A stretch of DNA of 42,247 nucleotides from Nitrospirales bacterium. Its GTDB lineage: Bacteria > Nitrospirota > Nitrospiria > Nitrospirales > UBA8639. The stretch spans positions 1-42,247 of the forward strand of contig BQIW01000036.1 of the NCBI GenBank assembly GCA_021604105.1, in the 5' to 3' direction. Below the pieces are notes generated by a model. The model was not told the origin of the DNA and searched no databases. It saw only the letters and a list, made by a program, of their open reading frames with translations. Positions 1-8,405 of the stretch are shown here, in pieces; within the stretch, counting starts at the first letter, position 1, and every line of letters begins with the position of its first letter. Position numbers and translations under genes: made by a program.

Positions 1-2
1 CG

Positions 3-110
3 ATACAAGCTTTAGATCTACTTTCGCAGGAGATGACTGCGGTTCAGATCAGCGAGGCAACAGAACTTGCACGGAAATGGAAACCCAAAGGGGAAGAGGT
101 CGCTCTTTAG
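3..110 (+). CDS. C-terminal end of a Sel1-like repeat protein (partial)
   Basis: Only the last 35 codons and the TAG stop are in the window; the gene starts upstream. The tail contains an MTAVQISEATELARKW segment. A short helix of the form M-x-x-x-Q-I-x-E-A-x-x-L-A-x-x-W is the usual ending of small Sel1/TPR-like repeat proteins, where it caps the last repeat. Such proteins generally serve as protein-protein interaction scaffolds, often in the periplasm; nothing more specific can be said from this fragment. It is followed by about 140 non-coding bases and then a dispersed repeat. The family call rests on this one motif. Confidence 0.5.
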   Translation: MQALDLLSQEMTAVQISEATELARKWKPKGEEVAL

Positions 111-250
111 ATGAATGTTTGGCGTCCTGCATTGAGATGAGCATTGTCACCCTTGTTCGGATGCCGTGAGTGATTCTGGCCGTTGGGAGGGAATGATTCT
201 ACAAAACGTGACGAGGATGGAAAATCCGTCCTTAATTCCGCCATGATAAT

Positions 251-455
251 GGGAGTGTTGAATAATAAGGATGTTCAAGGGCAAATTTGCGCAGGATGAG
301 AAAGGCTACGGGTCGGTTCAACAAAGCATGCCCTGAGTCTTCCCGAAGGGTCCGTCCAGCAAGGCCGCAGCCGTTTGTACGCGCGGAGCGTACGCTTCGT
401 ACGTGAGCACGGGAAAATGGCGAGAACGCCGCTGGCGGCTTTTTTCAACAGACCC
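251..455 (-). mobile_element. MITE-like dispersed repeat, copy A
   Basis: A 205-bp copy of the element present six times in this window. Its left edge reads GGGAGTGTTGAATAATAAGG and its right edge, on the complementary strand, GGGTCTGTTGAAAAAAG. These form an imperfect terminal inverted repeat (12 of 17 positions). Flanking 5-mers ATAAT and ATTCT agree at only 3 of 5 positions, so a target duplication is absent or decayed. The inside is GC-rich with short palindromes (GCCG-CCAG-CGGC, CGTACG). It lies between the Sel1-like gene and the end of the leftward operon. An open frame of 60 codons runs through it but is very probably not a gene. Confidence 0.85.
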
Positions 456-525
456 ATTCTGCGTCAACAGAATGAATATGGATTAAGTGGGAATAGACAA
501 AAGATTTTCAAAACAGGTCTATTCT

Positions 526-1563
526 CTAGCGGGAGATCCACGTTGGATCGGTTCCCACCATCTGTTCCAGTGCCTCTAGTTGATGAAGCAGCACGGTCGC
601 CTGTTGGAAGACATGGGAAGGAAACGTGCGTCCAGGATAGGGAATGGGTTTTGGAGCGTCGTGGCTTTTCATTTGCGCATGAAGATAGGCGAGATCCGAG
701 ACGAGAAGGGTGGCCATATCATAAACGTCGCTTGGTACCAATTGCCGGGATGCTCCGATCTTTTGTGCGGCCGGAAGATCAAGATGGAGTACAGGAATCC
801 CGGACTGGTGGGCGATCTTCTCCAGAGTGGCATAGCACTCAACCAACCGGAGGAACACCTCCGCTGGCCTCTTCCCCCTCTCTAGGGGGGGAGGTTCGTC
901 AGCGATGGTGGATTGGGGAAATCCGGCCAGCAATTTTTTAGCGTACTGACTGGCCAAAAGCACCTGTTGCGACACATCACTGGGTGAGAAGTGCCGCTCC
1001 TGCAGCAGGTTAATTTGTCGGTTGGCCTGCACGATGGCCCGTCCGATTTCTGTGAGACTTGTCGAGGAATCTTCGGTGCGCTCCGAAACATTTTCTTTCA
1101 GGCCTAATTCCTCCTTAATGGACAGAATACGAAGGTAGCTTGCATTTACCAATTTCCAGATATGCACAGGTTCAAGAGTGGAAAGGGACATGGGGTCGGG
1201 GGGAAGTCCTGTGCTCCCGGTGAGTTCCAGCGCCAGCCGGTCGGCTTTATGAAAGAGCGTCAGAGCCTGGAAATAGGCTTCATGGGAGTGAACATTGGTG
1301 ACGATGGCTTCGGATTGGGTGGCCAAGGGTTTTCCCATTTCAAACCGAATCAATTCCAGAGTATCACGAAGCAGTTGAACCCGGGCCAGGACATCCGCAG
1401 GCGTGATTTCGTCAAGAGAAATGGAATGTCCGCTTACGGGGTTGGGTTCATTCATGTTGCCTTCGTCTGAGGCCCGCACCGTCCCCATCCCTATGATGAG
1501 AAAGAGCGCCACACCGAATAAGCTGATTCCCAAGGCCTGAATTTGTTTGCCCACTATTCTCAT
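526..1563 (-). CDS. Exported protein with helical repeats, unknown function
   Basis: I do not recognise a named family. From the ATG at 1563 the 345-residue product has a good signal peptide (MRIVGKQ, a long hydrophobic core, then cleavage near VRA-SD). An upstream in-frame TTG at 1590 would add nine residues and spoil the signal, so I prefer 1563 although the GAAGGG Shine-Dalgarno-like run abuts it. The mature part is helical with several related units that begin P-(A/S)-(D/E/H)-V and run into hydrophobic heptads, for example PADVLARVQLL, PAEVFLRLVEC, PSDVYDMATLL and PSHVFQQATVL, which suggests internal duplication. It is the last gene of a leftward operon behind the hydrolase-MlaA fusion and another exported protein, so an envelope role is likely but unproven. 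Confidence 0.75.
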   Translation of the reverse strand: MRIVGKQIQALGISLFGVALFLIIGMGTVRASDEGNMNEPNPVSGHSISLDEITPADVLARVQLLRDTLELIRFEMGKPLATQSEAIVTNVHSHEAYFQALTLFHKADRLALELTGSTGLPPDPMSLSTLEPVHIWKLVNASYLRILSIKEELGLKENVSERTEDSSTSLTEIGRAIVQANRQINLLQERHFSPSDVSQQVLLASQYAKKLLAGFPQSTIADEPPPLERGKRPAEVFLRLVECYATLEKIAHQSGIPVLHLDLPAAQKIGASRQLVPSDVYDMATLLVSDLAYLHAQMKSHDAPKPIPYPGRTFPSHVFQQATVLLHQLEALEQMVGTDPTWISR

Positions 1564-1615
1564 CCCTTCGTGAGTCCCGCGGATTTTCAACGGGCACTGA
1601 CTTAACTCGTTGCGT

Positions 1616-2245
1616 CTATTGCGATTGGTTTATCGACTGTTTGGCTTCTTCGGGGGTCACGACACCTTCCTGAATCAGGTTCTGCAGCGCACCTTGATAC
1701 GCATGAGAGGCGGTCTTTCGGATTCCCCGGACCCGTAAAACCGGTGGATATAAGCGAAGAAGGTCAGGATTCTTGATTTCGATTGGGAACGCTTCACTTT
1801 CACCGTATGGGGGGAGTTCTGCCTGGCCATCAACCGGAACCCGAAAATATGGTTTTCCATCTGCCGTATTCCCATCCGTTCCTTGAATATCGAGGCTGGT
1901 GGTCACATCACGGAGCCGGGCCATTTCTTGGATTTTGTCCACGACGAGAATCAGAGAATCGGCCTCGATGGGATCGCCGGTCTGATTTTTTAATCTGACC
2001 AGATACCGGACATCGCTACGAGAGGAAAGCCTTCCTCCCGAAAACAATTCGCCTCCGCCTGAAAAACTTCCTCCTGAATCATAGGTCAGCAATGGAATGA
2101 CTCCTCCGGTGAGATCGACGAGGCCGTCGTTTGCAGAATTTCCATAGGCTCGGTCACTGACCCCTCCATACCCCAATAGAAACAGCAGCAGGCATGCTCG
2201 ACCAAGATTCCTAAGGGTGTTCCTCCGCAGCAATTGTCTCATCAT
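1616..2245 (-). CDS. Exported hypothetical protein
   Basis: A 209-residue protein starting at tandem ATG codons (2245/2242); no strong ribosome site is visible. It has a positively charged N-terminus (RQLLRRNTLRNLGR), a hydrophobic core (ACLLLFLLGYGG) and probable cleavage near AYG-NS, so it is secreted. The mature domain opens with a Gly/Ser-rich stretch (GGSFSGGGELFSGGRLSSR) and continues as a beta-rich domain with SDVRYLVRLKN and LLRLYPPVLRVRGIRK. A fibronectin-III or other Ig-like fold is a guess. A short helical tail contains VTPEEAKQSI. It sits 51 bp after the hydrolase-MlaA fusion and 52 bp before the next gene, all leftward, probably one transcript. Confidence 0.75.
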   Translation of the reverse strand: MMRQLLRRNTLRNLGRACLLLFLLGYGGVSDRAYGNSANDGLVDLTGGVIPLLTYDSGGSFSGGGELFSGGRLSSRSDVRYLVRLKNQTGDPIEADSLILVVDKIQEMARLRDVTTSLDIQGTDGNTADGKPYFRVPVDGQAELPPYGESEAFPIEIKNPDLLRLYPPVLRVRGIRKTASHAYQGALQNLIQEGVVTPEEAKQSINQSQ

Positions 2246-2296
2246 GGTGTCATCTTACAGAGAACGTGATGAACCTGCAAAGGACCGTATACCCGG

Positions 2297-4573
2297 CTAC
2301 TTGGCAATATCCAGTTCCCGTTTTTTGGTGTAGAGAAATCGAATCAGGTCATATTCGAACGGAGAGCCGGTTTGGTAATAGCGAAAATTTAACTGTTGCC
2401 TCGTATTCACCGACCAGGTCAGGGTAAAGGGGGAGCTTCGTTCCAAGCGATTGTTGAAATGCAACGGAGTGTACAAATAGAAAAAACTGGCAGTGTAATC
2501 GGTCAATAGCCCCGCAGTGTCTCTCAGTGATGAAGGTCCCAAAATGGGAAGCACGAGATAGGCGCCGGGGTTCAGTCCGTAATGTCCGAGCGTTTGCCCG
2601 AAATCCTCTGTCTGTTGGGGGATACCTAACGGGGTGGCATGATCAAAAAACCCTCCTAACCCGAATGTGCAATTGATGAGGAAGCGTCCCAATGTATTCA
2701 GCGTTGCTTCTCCATTCAGTTGAAGCATGGCGTTGAACAGATTACGGATGTCGGCGAGGTTCGAGAAGAAATCAGAGACACGTTCTTCGAAAAAATCCGG
2801 CATGACGGCTTCATACCCTTCTACTACAGGCAGAAACACGTATTCATCAAATTGTGCATTAAATTTATACACCCCACGGTTAAACCCTTCGATGGGATCA
2901 TAAACATCCACAAGATATCTGACGTCCGACTGCACGACGTCTTTTACCGACCGTTTTGCCGGTTCAATTATTTCATCTTCAGCGTCCGGAGCGGTGGGGG
3001 TATCTTCCGGATGCACAGGATCAGGAATGATTTCTGAGGCTGTCTCCCGGACTTGTGTGGCCTGGAGATACGCATGAGATTCTTGAAGCTTGCGCTCTAA
3101 GTCCTGGATTTGGCGATCAAGTTGATATTGGAAATCGAGAGAGGGACGGTACGATATTCTCTGGAGAAAAGGAGACGTGGGAAATTCTTCCGGGCCGGTT
3201 GTCTGATGGGTCGGATAGCTAGGAGTCATCGGTGTGGGTGTCGGGAGCATCTGTCCCGGGTGTTGAGCCAGGTTGGCGGGAAGCGGGTTGCGAAAGAAAT
3301 CTACGATATAACCGAGGGTGGCCCGATGGTCCAGGTTGCCGCAATGGCCACCGCGGGGATAAATTTTGGCCCGCGGTCCAAACACCTTCTTGAGATAATC
3401 CAGCTCGCCGTCCCCGAGGATGATATCATCCGCATTATGCAAAAGTCCGACTTTCGGGGCGTGACTGAGGTAATCTTCCAGAGTGGCCAGACTGAGGTTT
3501 GCGATAAGCCCCTGTTCCGTTAACCCCGGGTATCTGGCTTGAAAAAACGGGTAAAACATTTCACGAAAATAATCCAAAAATGTCACACGATTAGACACTT
3601 TAAAATAGTCGGTCACCGAGTCGGTCGCGGACAAGACCAGATTTTTCGGTTTGATATATCCCGAATTGGTCAGGACGTCAGCAGTGAAAACCATATTAGA
3701 GGATGCGATGCGAAACGAGGTGCCAATGAGGGCAGCCAGGGTTCCCTCGGAAGGTTGCCGGTTTTTATAGGCTGAATATAAAAAGTCACCGCTAAAATTC
3801 ACGAATTCCCCATGCTGGTATTCTTCCGAAAAGGCATGAAACACCCTGTCGAAAAAGTCCGGAAATTGATCCGTGCCTCCGGGAATATTGTTAGCCAACA
3901 TGTCATCAAGGATGGAGGTCGAGGTGTATAAGCTCACCGGCGGATTGATCAGCAGAACTTTTGTGAAATGGAAGTCTTCTTGCTCTTCGTCAAGTTGAGA
4001 CACAAATGCGGCCTGGGCTGCGCCCAAACTGTATCCCGTGAGATAAAACTCTGTCACCTCAATTTCGTGTTGAATGTCCAGCCAGACCAATCGCATGACT
4101 CGATACAAATCTTGTGAATCCTCCAGAAGATGACCGGGGATTCCGGTACGGGAGGCTGAGACAATAAAGTCGGGATGGGTAGGCGAAGATAAGGAGAGTA
4201 CATGGAAACCGGCTTGGAAAAAGGCTCGCTGCAGAACCTGCATCTTTTCAGAATTATATCCTGCGCCGGTTCCGGCGATGACAAATATCAATGGCGCGGC
4301 TTGTTCTTGGGGCACCAAAGAATACCGCATATTTTCCCCATACCAGAGAATGTCGGGGAGTGTACGATCTGGAAAGACGGACAATTCACGATCGTCAACC
4401 GGTATTTTGTCGGGAAGGACGGCTCTCAGCTCCGGCGGAGTTCCAATGACTGTCGCCGCATACGGACTGATATTCGGATAATCATAGGGGGTCGATTGCT
4501 CCTGGGCCTGACTCGTAGATAAAAAGAGGGAGGGCAACGATAGCATGACAAAAAGCAAGACACGTGTATACAT
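2297..4573 (-). CDS. Alpha/beta serine hydrolase fused to an MlaA (VacJ) domain
   Basis: A 758-residue two-domain envelope protein. The start ATG at 4573 follows AAAGGAGGTG. A signal peptide (MYTRVLLFVMLSLPSLF, cleavage near SQA-QE) has no lipobox cysteine, unlike classical MlaA, which is a lipoprotein. Residues about 90-430 form an alpha/beta hydrolase: nucleophile elbow GYSLG (Ser182), probable acid at Asp382/383 (HNADDIIL), and His410 in GGHCGNLDH. A Pro-rich, partly coiled linker (440-545) leads to an MlaA domain (555-750) with YDPIEGFNRGVYKFN, NLFNAMLQLNGEA, TFGLGGFFDHATPLG and GPSSLRD. MlaA extracts mislocalised phospholipid from the outer leaflet of the outer membrane. Fusion to a putative esterase/lipase suggests coupled lipid removal and hydrolysis (inference). 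It heads a three-gene leftward operon. Domain calls are strong; the function of the fusion is open. Confidence 0.9.
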   Translation of the reverse strand: MYTRVLLFVMLSLPSLFLSTSQAQEQSTPYDYPNISPYAATVIGTPPELRAVLPDKIPVDDRELSVFPDRTLPDILWYGENMRYSLVPQEQAAPLIFVIAGTGAGYNSEKMQVLQRAFFQAGFHVLSLSSPTHPDFIVSASRTGIPGHLLEDSQDLYRVMRLVWLDIQHEIEVTEFYLTGYSLGAAQAAFVSQLDEEQEDFHFTKVLLINPPVSLYTSTSILDDMLANNIPGGTDQFPDFFDRVFHAFSEEYQHGEFVNFSGDFLYSAYKNRQPSEGTLAALIGTSFRIASSNMVFTADVLTNSGYIKPKNLVLSATDSVTDYFKVSNRVTFLDYFREMFYPFFQARYPGLTEQGLIANLSLATLEDYLSHAPKVGLLHNADDIILGDGELDYLKKVFGPRAKIYPRGGHCGNLDHRATLGYIVDFFRNPLPANLAQHPGQMLPTPTPMTPSYPTHQTTGPEEFPTSPFLQRISYRPSLDFQYQLDRQIQDLERKLQESHAYLQATQVRETASEIIPDPVHPEDTPTAPDAEDEIIEPAKRSVKDVVQSDVRYLVDVYDPIEGFNRGVYKFNAQFDEYVFLPVVEGYEAVMPDFFEERVSDFFSNLADIRNLFNAMLQLNGEATLNTLGRFLINCTFGLGGFFDHATPLGIPQQTEDFGQTLGHYGLNPGAYLVLPILGPSSLRDTAGLLTDYTASFFYLYTPLHFNNRLERSSPFTLTWSVNTRQQLNFRYYQTGSPFEYDLIRFLYTKKRELDIAK

Positions 4574-4938
4574 ACACCTCCTTTATAATTTTGCGTGTGA
4601 GCAGAAATTGACCCGAGCACCGGAAAAATAATGAAGATCGGTCCCGCATTGTGCTGAATAGATTGGAAAATTTCAACGTTAACGTGCCACTCTGCTGTTG
4701 AGCCCCATCCTCCAGACATACCTCACACTTCCGCCTGATCCAGGCGCATGTCATCGTGGAAGAAGCCGTGATTTTGGAAAAGGGACTCGTATAATAGAAT
4801 TTGCGAAGAACCACTGTAAAGAAAAATGAAACCTAGGCCGGAGGGTGCCCTGAACATGAAAACGTCACTGGGTGTCTCACAATACACCGTCCTGTATGAA
4901 ACCAAACGTGCATGGCCATTGATGAAATTCTTCTATGA
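4574..4938. other. Intergenic region between divergent genes
   Basis: 365 bp between the divergently transcribed hydrolase-MlaA operon and ilvA. It must hold both promoters, but I could not identify convincing -35/-10 pairs. No RNA gene or strong hairpin is evident. Short open frames here have no recognisable content. Confidence 0.5.
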
Positions 4939-6492
4939 GTGCGAACGGTGTCATTGACTGAAATCAGTTTCAAAACCTTTGCCCAGTCCTATCTGAAACG
5001 AATTCTTGATGCCCGCATCTATGCCCTTGCCATAGAAACACTCTTGAATAACACTTCCCTTGTTTCCGAACGCATGGGTAATCATGTGTTATTGAAAAGA
5101 GAAGATATGCCACCTGTGTTTTCGTTCAAAATTCGTGGTGCGTACAATAAATTATTACACCTCTCCGATGAGCAGCGGGCGGGTGGCGTCATTACGGCCT
5201 CGGCGGGCAATCACGCATAGGGTCTGGCGCTTGCGGCGAGGCACATGGGTGTGAATGCCACCATCGTCATGCCGCGAACAACGCCCGCAATTAAGGTGGA
5301 TGCTGTAAAACGGCATGGCGGGAAAGTCGCGTTGTTTGGCGACACATACGATGACGCGTCAACCTATGCGCAAACCCTGTTGAAAGAAAAAGGTCTGACG
5401 TACATTCCGCCCTACGATGATCCAGATGTTATCGCTGGTCAGGGGACGGTTGCCATGGAGTTATTGCGGCAGCATCCCGCCCACATTGATGCCATATTTA
5501 TTCCCGTAGGTGGGGGTGGATTGTGCGCAGGCATGACTGCCTATATTAAATGTGTGCGACCGGAAATCAAAGTGTTTGCCGTTGAGCCAGAAGACGCGGC
5601 CTGCCTGAAAATGGCAATAGAAGCAAAACGACGAGTGATGTTGCCTCAGGTGGGCATATTCGCCGATGGGGTTGCTGTGGCGCGAATCGGCAAAGAGCCG
5701 TTCCGTGTGCTAAGGAAAACTATCGATGGCGTCATTACTGCCAACGCCGATGAAATATGTGCCGCCATTAAAGATATCTTTGAGGACACCCGCTCAATTG
5801 CCGAGCCCGCCGGAGCCCTTTCGCTTGCAGGATTGAAAAAATATGCGGCGCAGACAGGCTGCAAGGGCAAAACATTAATCGCGATTGATAGCGGAGCCAA
5901 CATTAATTTTGACCGTTTACGCTATATCAGCGAACGCACAGGAAACGGCGAGGGTCGGGAAGCAGTTCTCGCAGTGACTATCCCTGAAAAGCCTGGAAGC
6001 TATATGAAATTCTGCAGCTTGATGGGAAAACATTCAATTACAGGATTTAATGACCGATTTGCGGATAATCTCGATGCACATATTTTTGTTGGTGTGCAGA
6101 TTTCTCCCGATAAAAATGATCGGCAAGATATTATTTCGCTCTTAAGGGGGAAAGGTTATCAGGTAGTTGACATGACCGACAATGAAGTGGCTAAACTGCA
6201 CATTCGCCATATGGTGGGAGGGCATGCGCCACAGGCCAAAAATGAAATTGTATTTCGTTTTGAATTTCCCGAAAGACCGGGAGCTCTCCTGAGATTTCTC
6301 ATCAAGTTCGCCTCCCGCTGGAATATCTCCATGTTCCATTATCGCAATCACGGTTCCGCCTATGGCCGTGTGCTTGTAGGTATGCAGGTGCCTGAACCGG
6401 AACGCAAACAGCTTGATGCTCTTCTGAAAGCCCTGGGTTACCCCTACTGGGATGAAACGAAAAACGAAGCCTATCAATATTTCTTAGGCTAA
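4939..6492 (+). pseudogene. ilvA: Threonine dehydratase (IlvA), interrupted by an amber codon
   Basis: Conceptually 517 residues, matching the long E. coli-type PLP-dependent threonine deaminase (about 514 residues), which makes 2-oxobutanoate for isoleucine synthesis. The GTG at 4939 is the likely start. The PLP lysine lies in SFKIRGA (Lys64), the Gly-rich phosphate loop in VGGGGL, and two ACT-like regulatory domains end the protein (VTIPEKPGSYMKF and FEFPERPGALLRF). At 5218-5220 the conserved motif SAGNHAQG reads SAGNHA-TAG-G: a CAG-to-TAG change puts a stop at codon 94 while the frame continues intact to 6492. The first fragment has the lysine but little else; the second (from about 5245) lacks it, so neither should be active. 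A base-calling error or amber readthrough remains possible because everything downstream is well preserved. Confidence 0.9.
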
Positions 6493-6496
6493 ATCG

Positions 6497-7939
6497 GTGG
6501 CGAGAAGGTTTTCCAACTCAAGAAACACTGGGGGAATTTTGACAAGTCGATGGGCTGCATTGTTTATTTGTGCCACTATTCCTATCCTACCCCTATGGGC
6601 TTACTCCTCGGATCAACTCCTACAAGAATTAATTTCTGTTAGGAGTCACAGCACGTCTCTATGGTTGGGTTACTGTGTATCCTGGCTGGTCTCAGTGGGA
6701 ATGTCTGCCTATTTTGTTTGCAAAAGTGAACGTTCTCCAAAAGGGGATAGTGCCAATTCCATTTTTTTGGGATTCCTTTCCTTACTCTGTATTCCTTTTA
6801 TTTTGGTTGGAATATGGGTTTTTTTCAGTCCACACATTCCCATCAGAATATTTCTGCTCTTTTCTCTGACCAGCTTTTTCCCCCTCGGCTTTTTTCTGGG
6901 ATGGGAGTTAATTGTCAAAAACCTGGTCTCTGGAGAATCATGGGTAAACCTCATTGTTCTCCCGGTAAGCTCTGGGCTCCTGACGCTTGTTTTTTTTGAA
7001 ATCATCTTTGGGAGTGATTTGCGGAAACCAGATCTGGTTCAAAATATTTCAGCTATGAATAGTCCGGATCGGTCCTATTGGTATTATGCACGATATAGGG
7101 AAAATGGAATAGAAAGAGCAAATTCCTATGGGTTCGTTGGACCTGAACCAAATCCTCAGATACCGGACGAGAGGGTTCTCCTTATTGGCGATTCCATTCC
7201 AGCTGCCGAGCGCCACCCTAGAAACTTTCCTACAATCTCCCAAGAAGAATTTAACAAAGAATTTCACCAGGATGAAAAACTTGAAGTTATCAATGCCAGT
7301 ATTGCTGCTTATAGCGTGGAACAGATTTACCTGTATTATTTAGAAAAACTTCGAGACCTTCCCCACAATTATTTAATCTTTAGCTTTTATCTGGATGATG
7401 TTAATCGGAACCTTCGTTACCGAAAAAATAATCGGTTATATTCTCCTGATTGGGCTGAGTGGCAACAGGATGTCTATTGGCAATGTTATCTTTGTCAGCG
7501 TCTCCTGAGTCTTTGCAATGTGTCGGATCACTTATTTCTTAATTATCGGAAAAGGACTTACGAGGAAGCCTTCCCGGAGGCATTGAGAATTCTTGAGAAA
7601 ACCCGCCTTCTGGCAAATTCACGCGGAGCCAAATTTGCCGTTTTAAATATCCCTCGTTTTACGTGGGAGGGGGTACTTCCGAATGTTGACACGTATCAAT
7701 ATTTCGAGATGAACAAGGCTTTGGAGCGGTGGTGTATAGGGAATGGCGTACCTTGCTACGATACCCTGCCGTTGTTGATTGGGAAAGAAATTTCTACCAT
7801 GAGGAGGAGCAAGACAGACATTCATTTTACTTATTTGGGGCACCAGGTCGTTGGTCTTGCCCTAAAAAAATTCCTTGCTTCACTAATACGGCCTGGCAAT
7901 ACCACAAGGGGGCCTGGTGAGTTTGTATCGGGCATGTAG
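6497..7939 (+). CDS. SGNH/GDSL-hydrolase-like protein with N-terminal membrane segments
   Basis: A 480-residue protein. The first ~180 residues contain five or so hydrophobic helices (for example LFICATIPILPLW, LGYCVSWLVSVGMSAYFV, FLGFLSLLCIPFILVGIWV). The rest is a soluble SGNH-type domain: block I LLIGDS, a second block VINASIAAYS, and the terminal TDIHFTYLGHQ, whose D-x-H gives the probable Asp/His pair. Such proteins often carry O-acyl esterase or acyltransferase activity on envelope polysaccharide; the substrate is unknown. The GTG at 6497 lies four bases after the ilvA stop with no clear ribosome site, so coupling is possible; an in-frame TTG at 6539 behind GGGGGA is an alternative start. 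The gene is more AT-rich (many T runs) than its neighbours, which hints at later acquisition. Confidence 0.75.
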   Translation: MARRFSNSRNTGGILTSRWAALFICATIPILPLWAYSSDQLLQELISVRSHSTSLWLGYCVSWLVSVGMSAYFVCKSERSPKGDSANSIFLGFLSLLCIPFILVGIWVFFSPHIPIRIFLLFSLTSFFPLGFFLGWELIVKNLVSGESWVNLIVLPVSSGLLTLVFFEIIFGSDLRKPDLVQNISAMNSPDRSYWYYARYRENGIERANSYGFVGPEPNPQIPDERVLLIGDSIPAAERHPRNFPTISQEEFNKEFHQDEKLEVINASIAAYSVEQIYLYYLEKLRDLPHNYLIFSFYLDDVNRNLRYRKNNRLYSPDWAEWQQDVYWQCYLCQRLLSLCNVSDHLFLNYRKRTYEEAFPEALRILEKTRLLANSRGAKFAVLNIPRFTWEGVLPNVDTYQYFEMNKALERWCIGNGVPCYDTLPLLIGKEISTMRRSKTDIHFTYLGHQVVGLALKKFLASLIRPGNTTRGPGEFVSGM

Positions 7940-8405
7940 ATGAGAAGCCGTCTTGCGTAGGAGTCGATGCTTCGCCATTTCTACCTCAAACCATACGAAG
8001 AGTCCCATCGTTGGATTTACTTCCACCTTCCCACCCGTGGTGGGGGATGGAAAACACGCGGACTGCAAGGAAACGAGCCGTTTATTTCCCCAAGGGGATA
8101 ATTGTCCAGCAGTCCTGCCTCAATTGGAAGGGGTTTCCGTCGTTTGGATGGAGACTTAATTTAAGTGTGTGAACTCCCTTTTTGGTAGGTACCTGGCCGT
8201 AACCTTTCCGAGTAAGAGAGCCGTTGCTGGCGGTTATAAAACTGTTGACCCTGGGCTGGAGAAGTTGGATGGAAATCTTGGTCAATACGAGCAGGGTGAA
8301 TACCCGCCCCGACAGCAATGATTCAACCATCCGAATGCAACAATCTCCCTTTGGCTCTCCTGCTGTGATACCTTGCCGTTCTCCCAGGGTCCTAGCACCA
8401 AGTCA
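7940..8405. other. Intergenic, convergent genes
   Basis: 466 bp between the ends of the SGNH-like gene and the leftward alginate-export-like gene. Short open frames on both strands show no recognisable family, signal peptide or ribosome site. I see no clear terminator or repeat. Confidence 0.5.
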
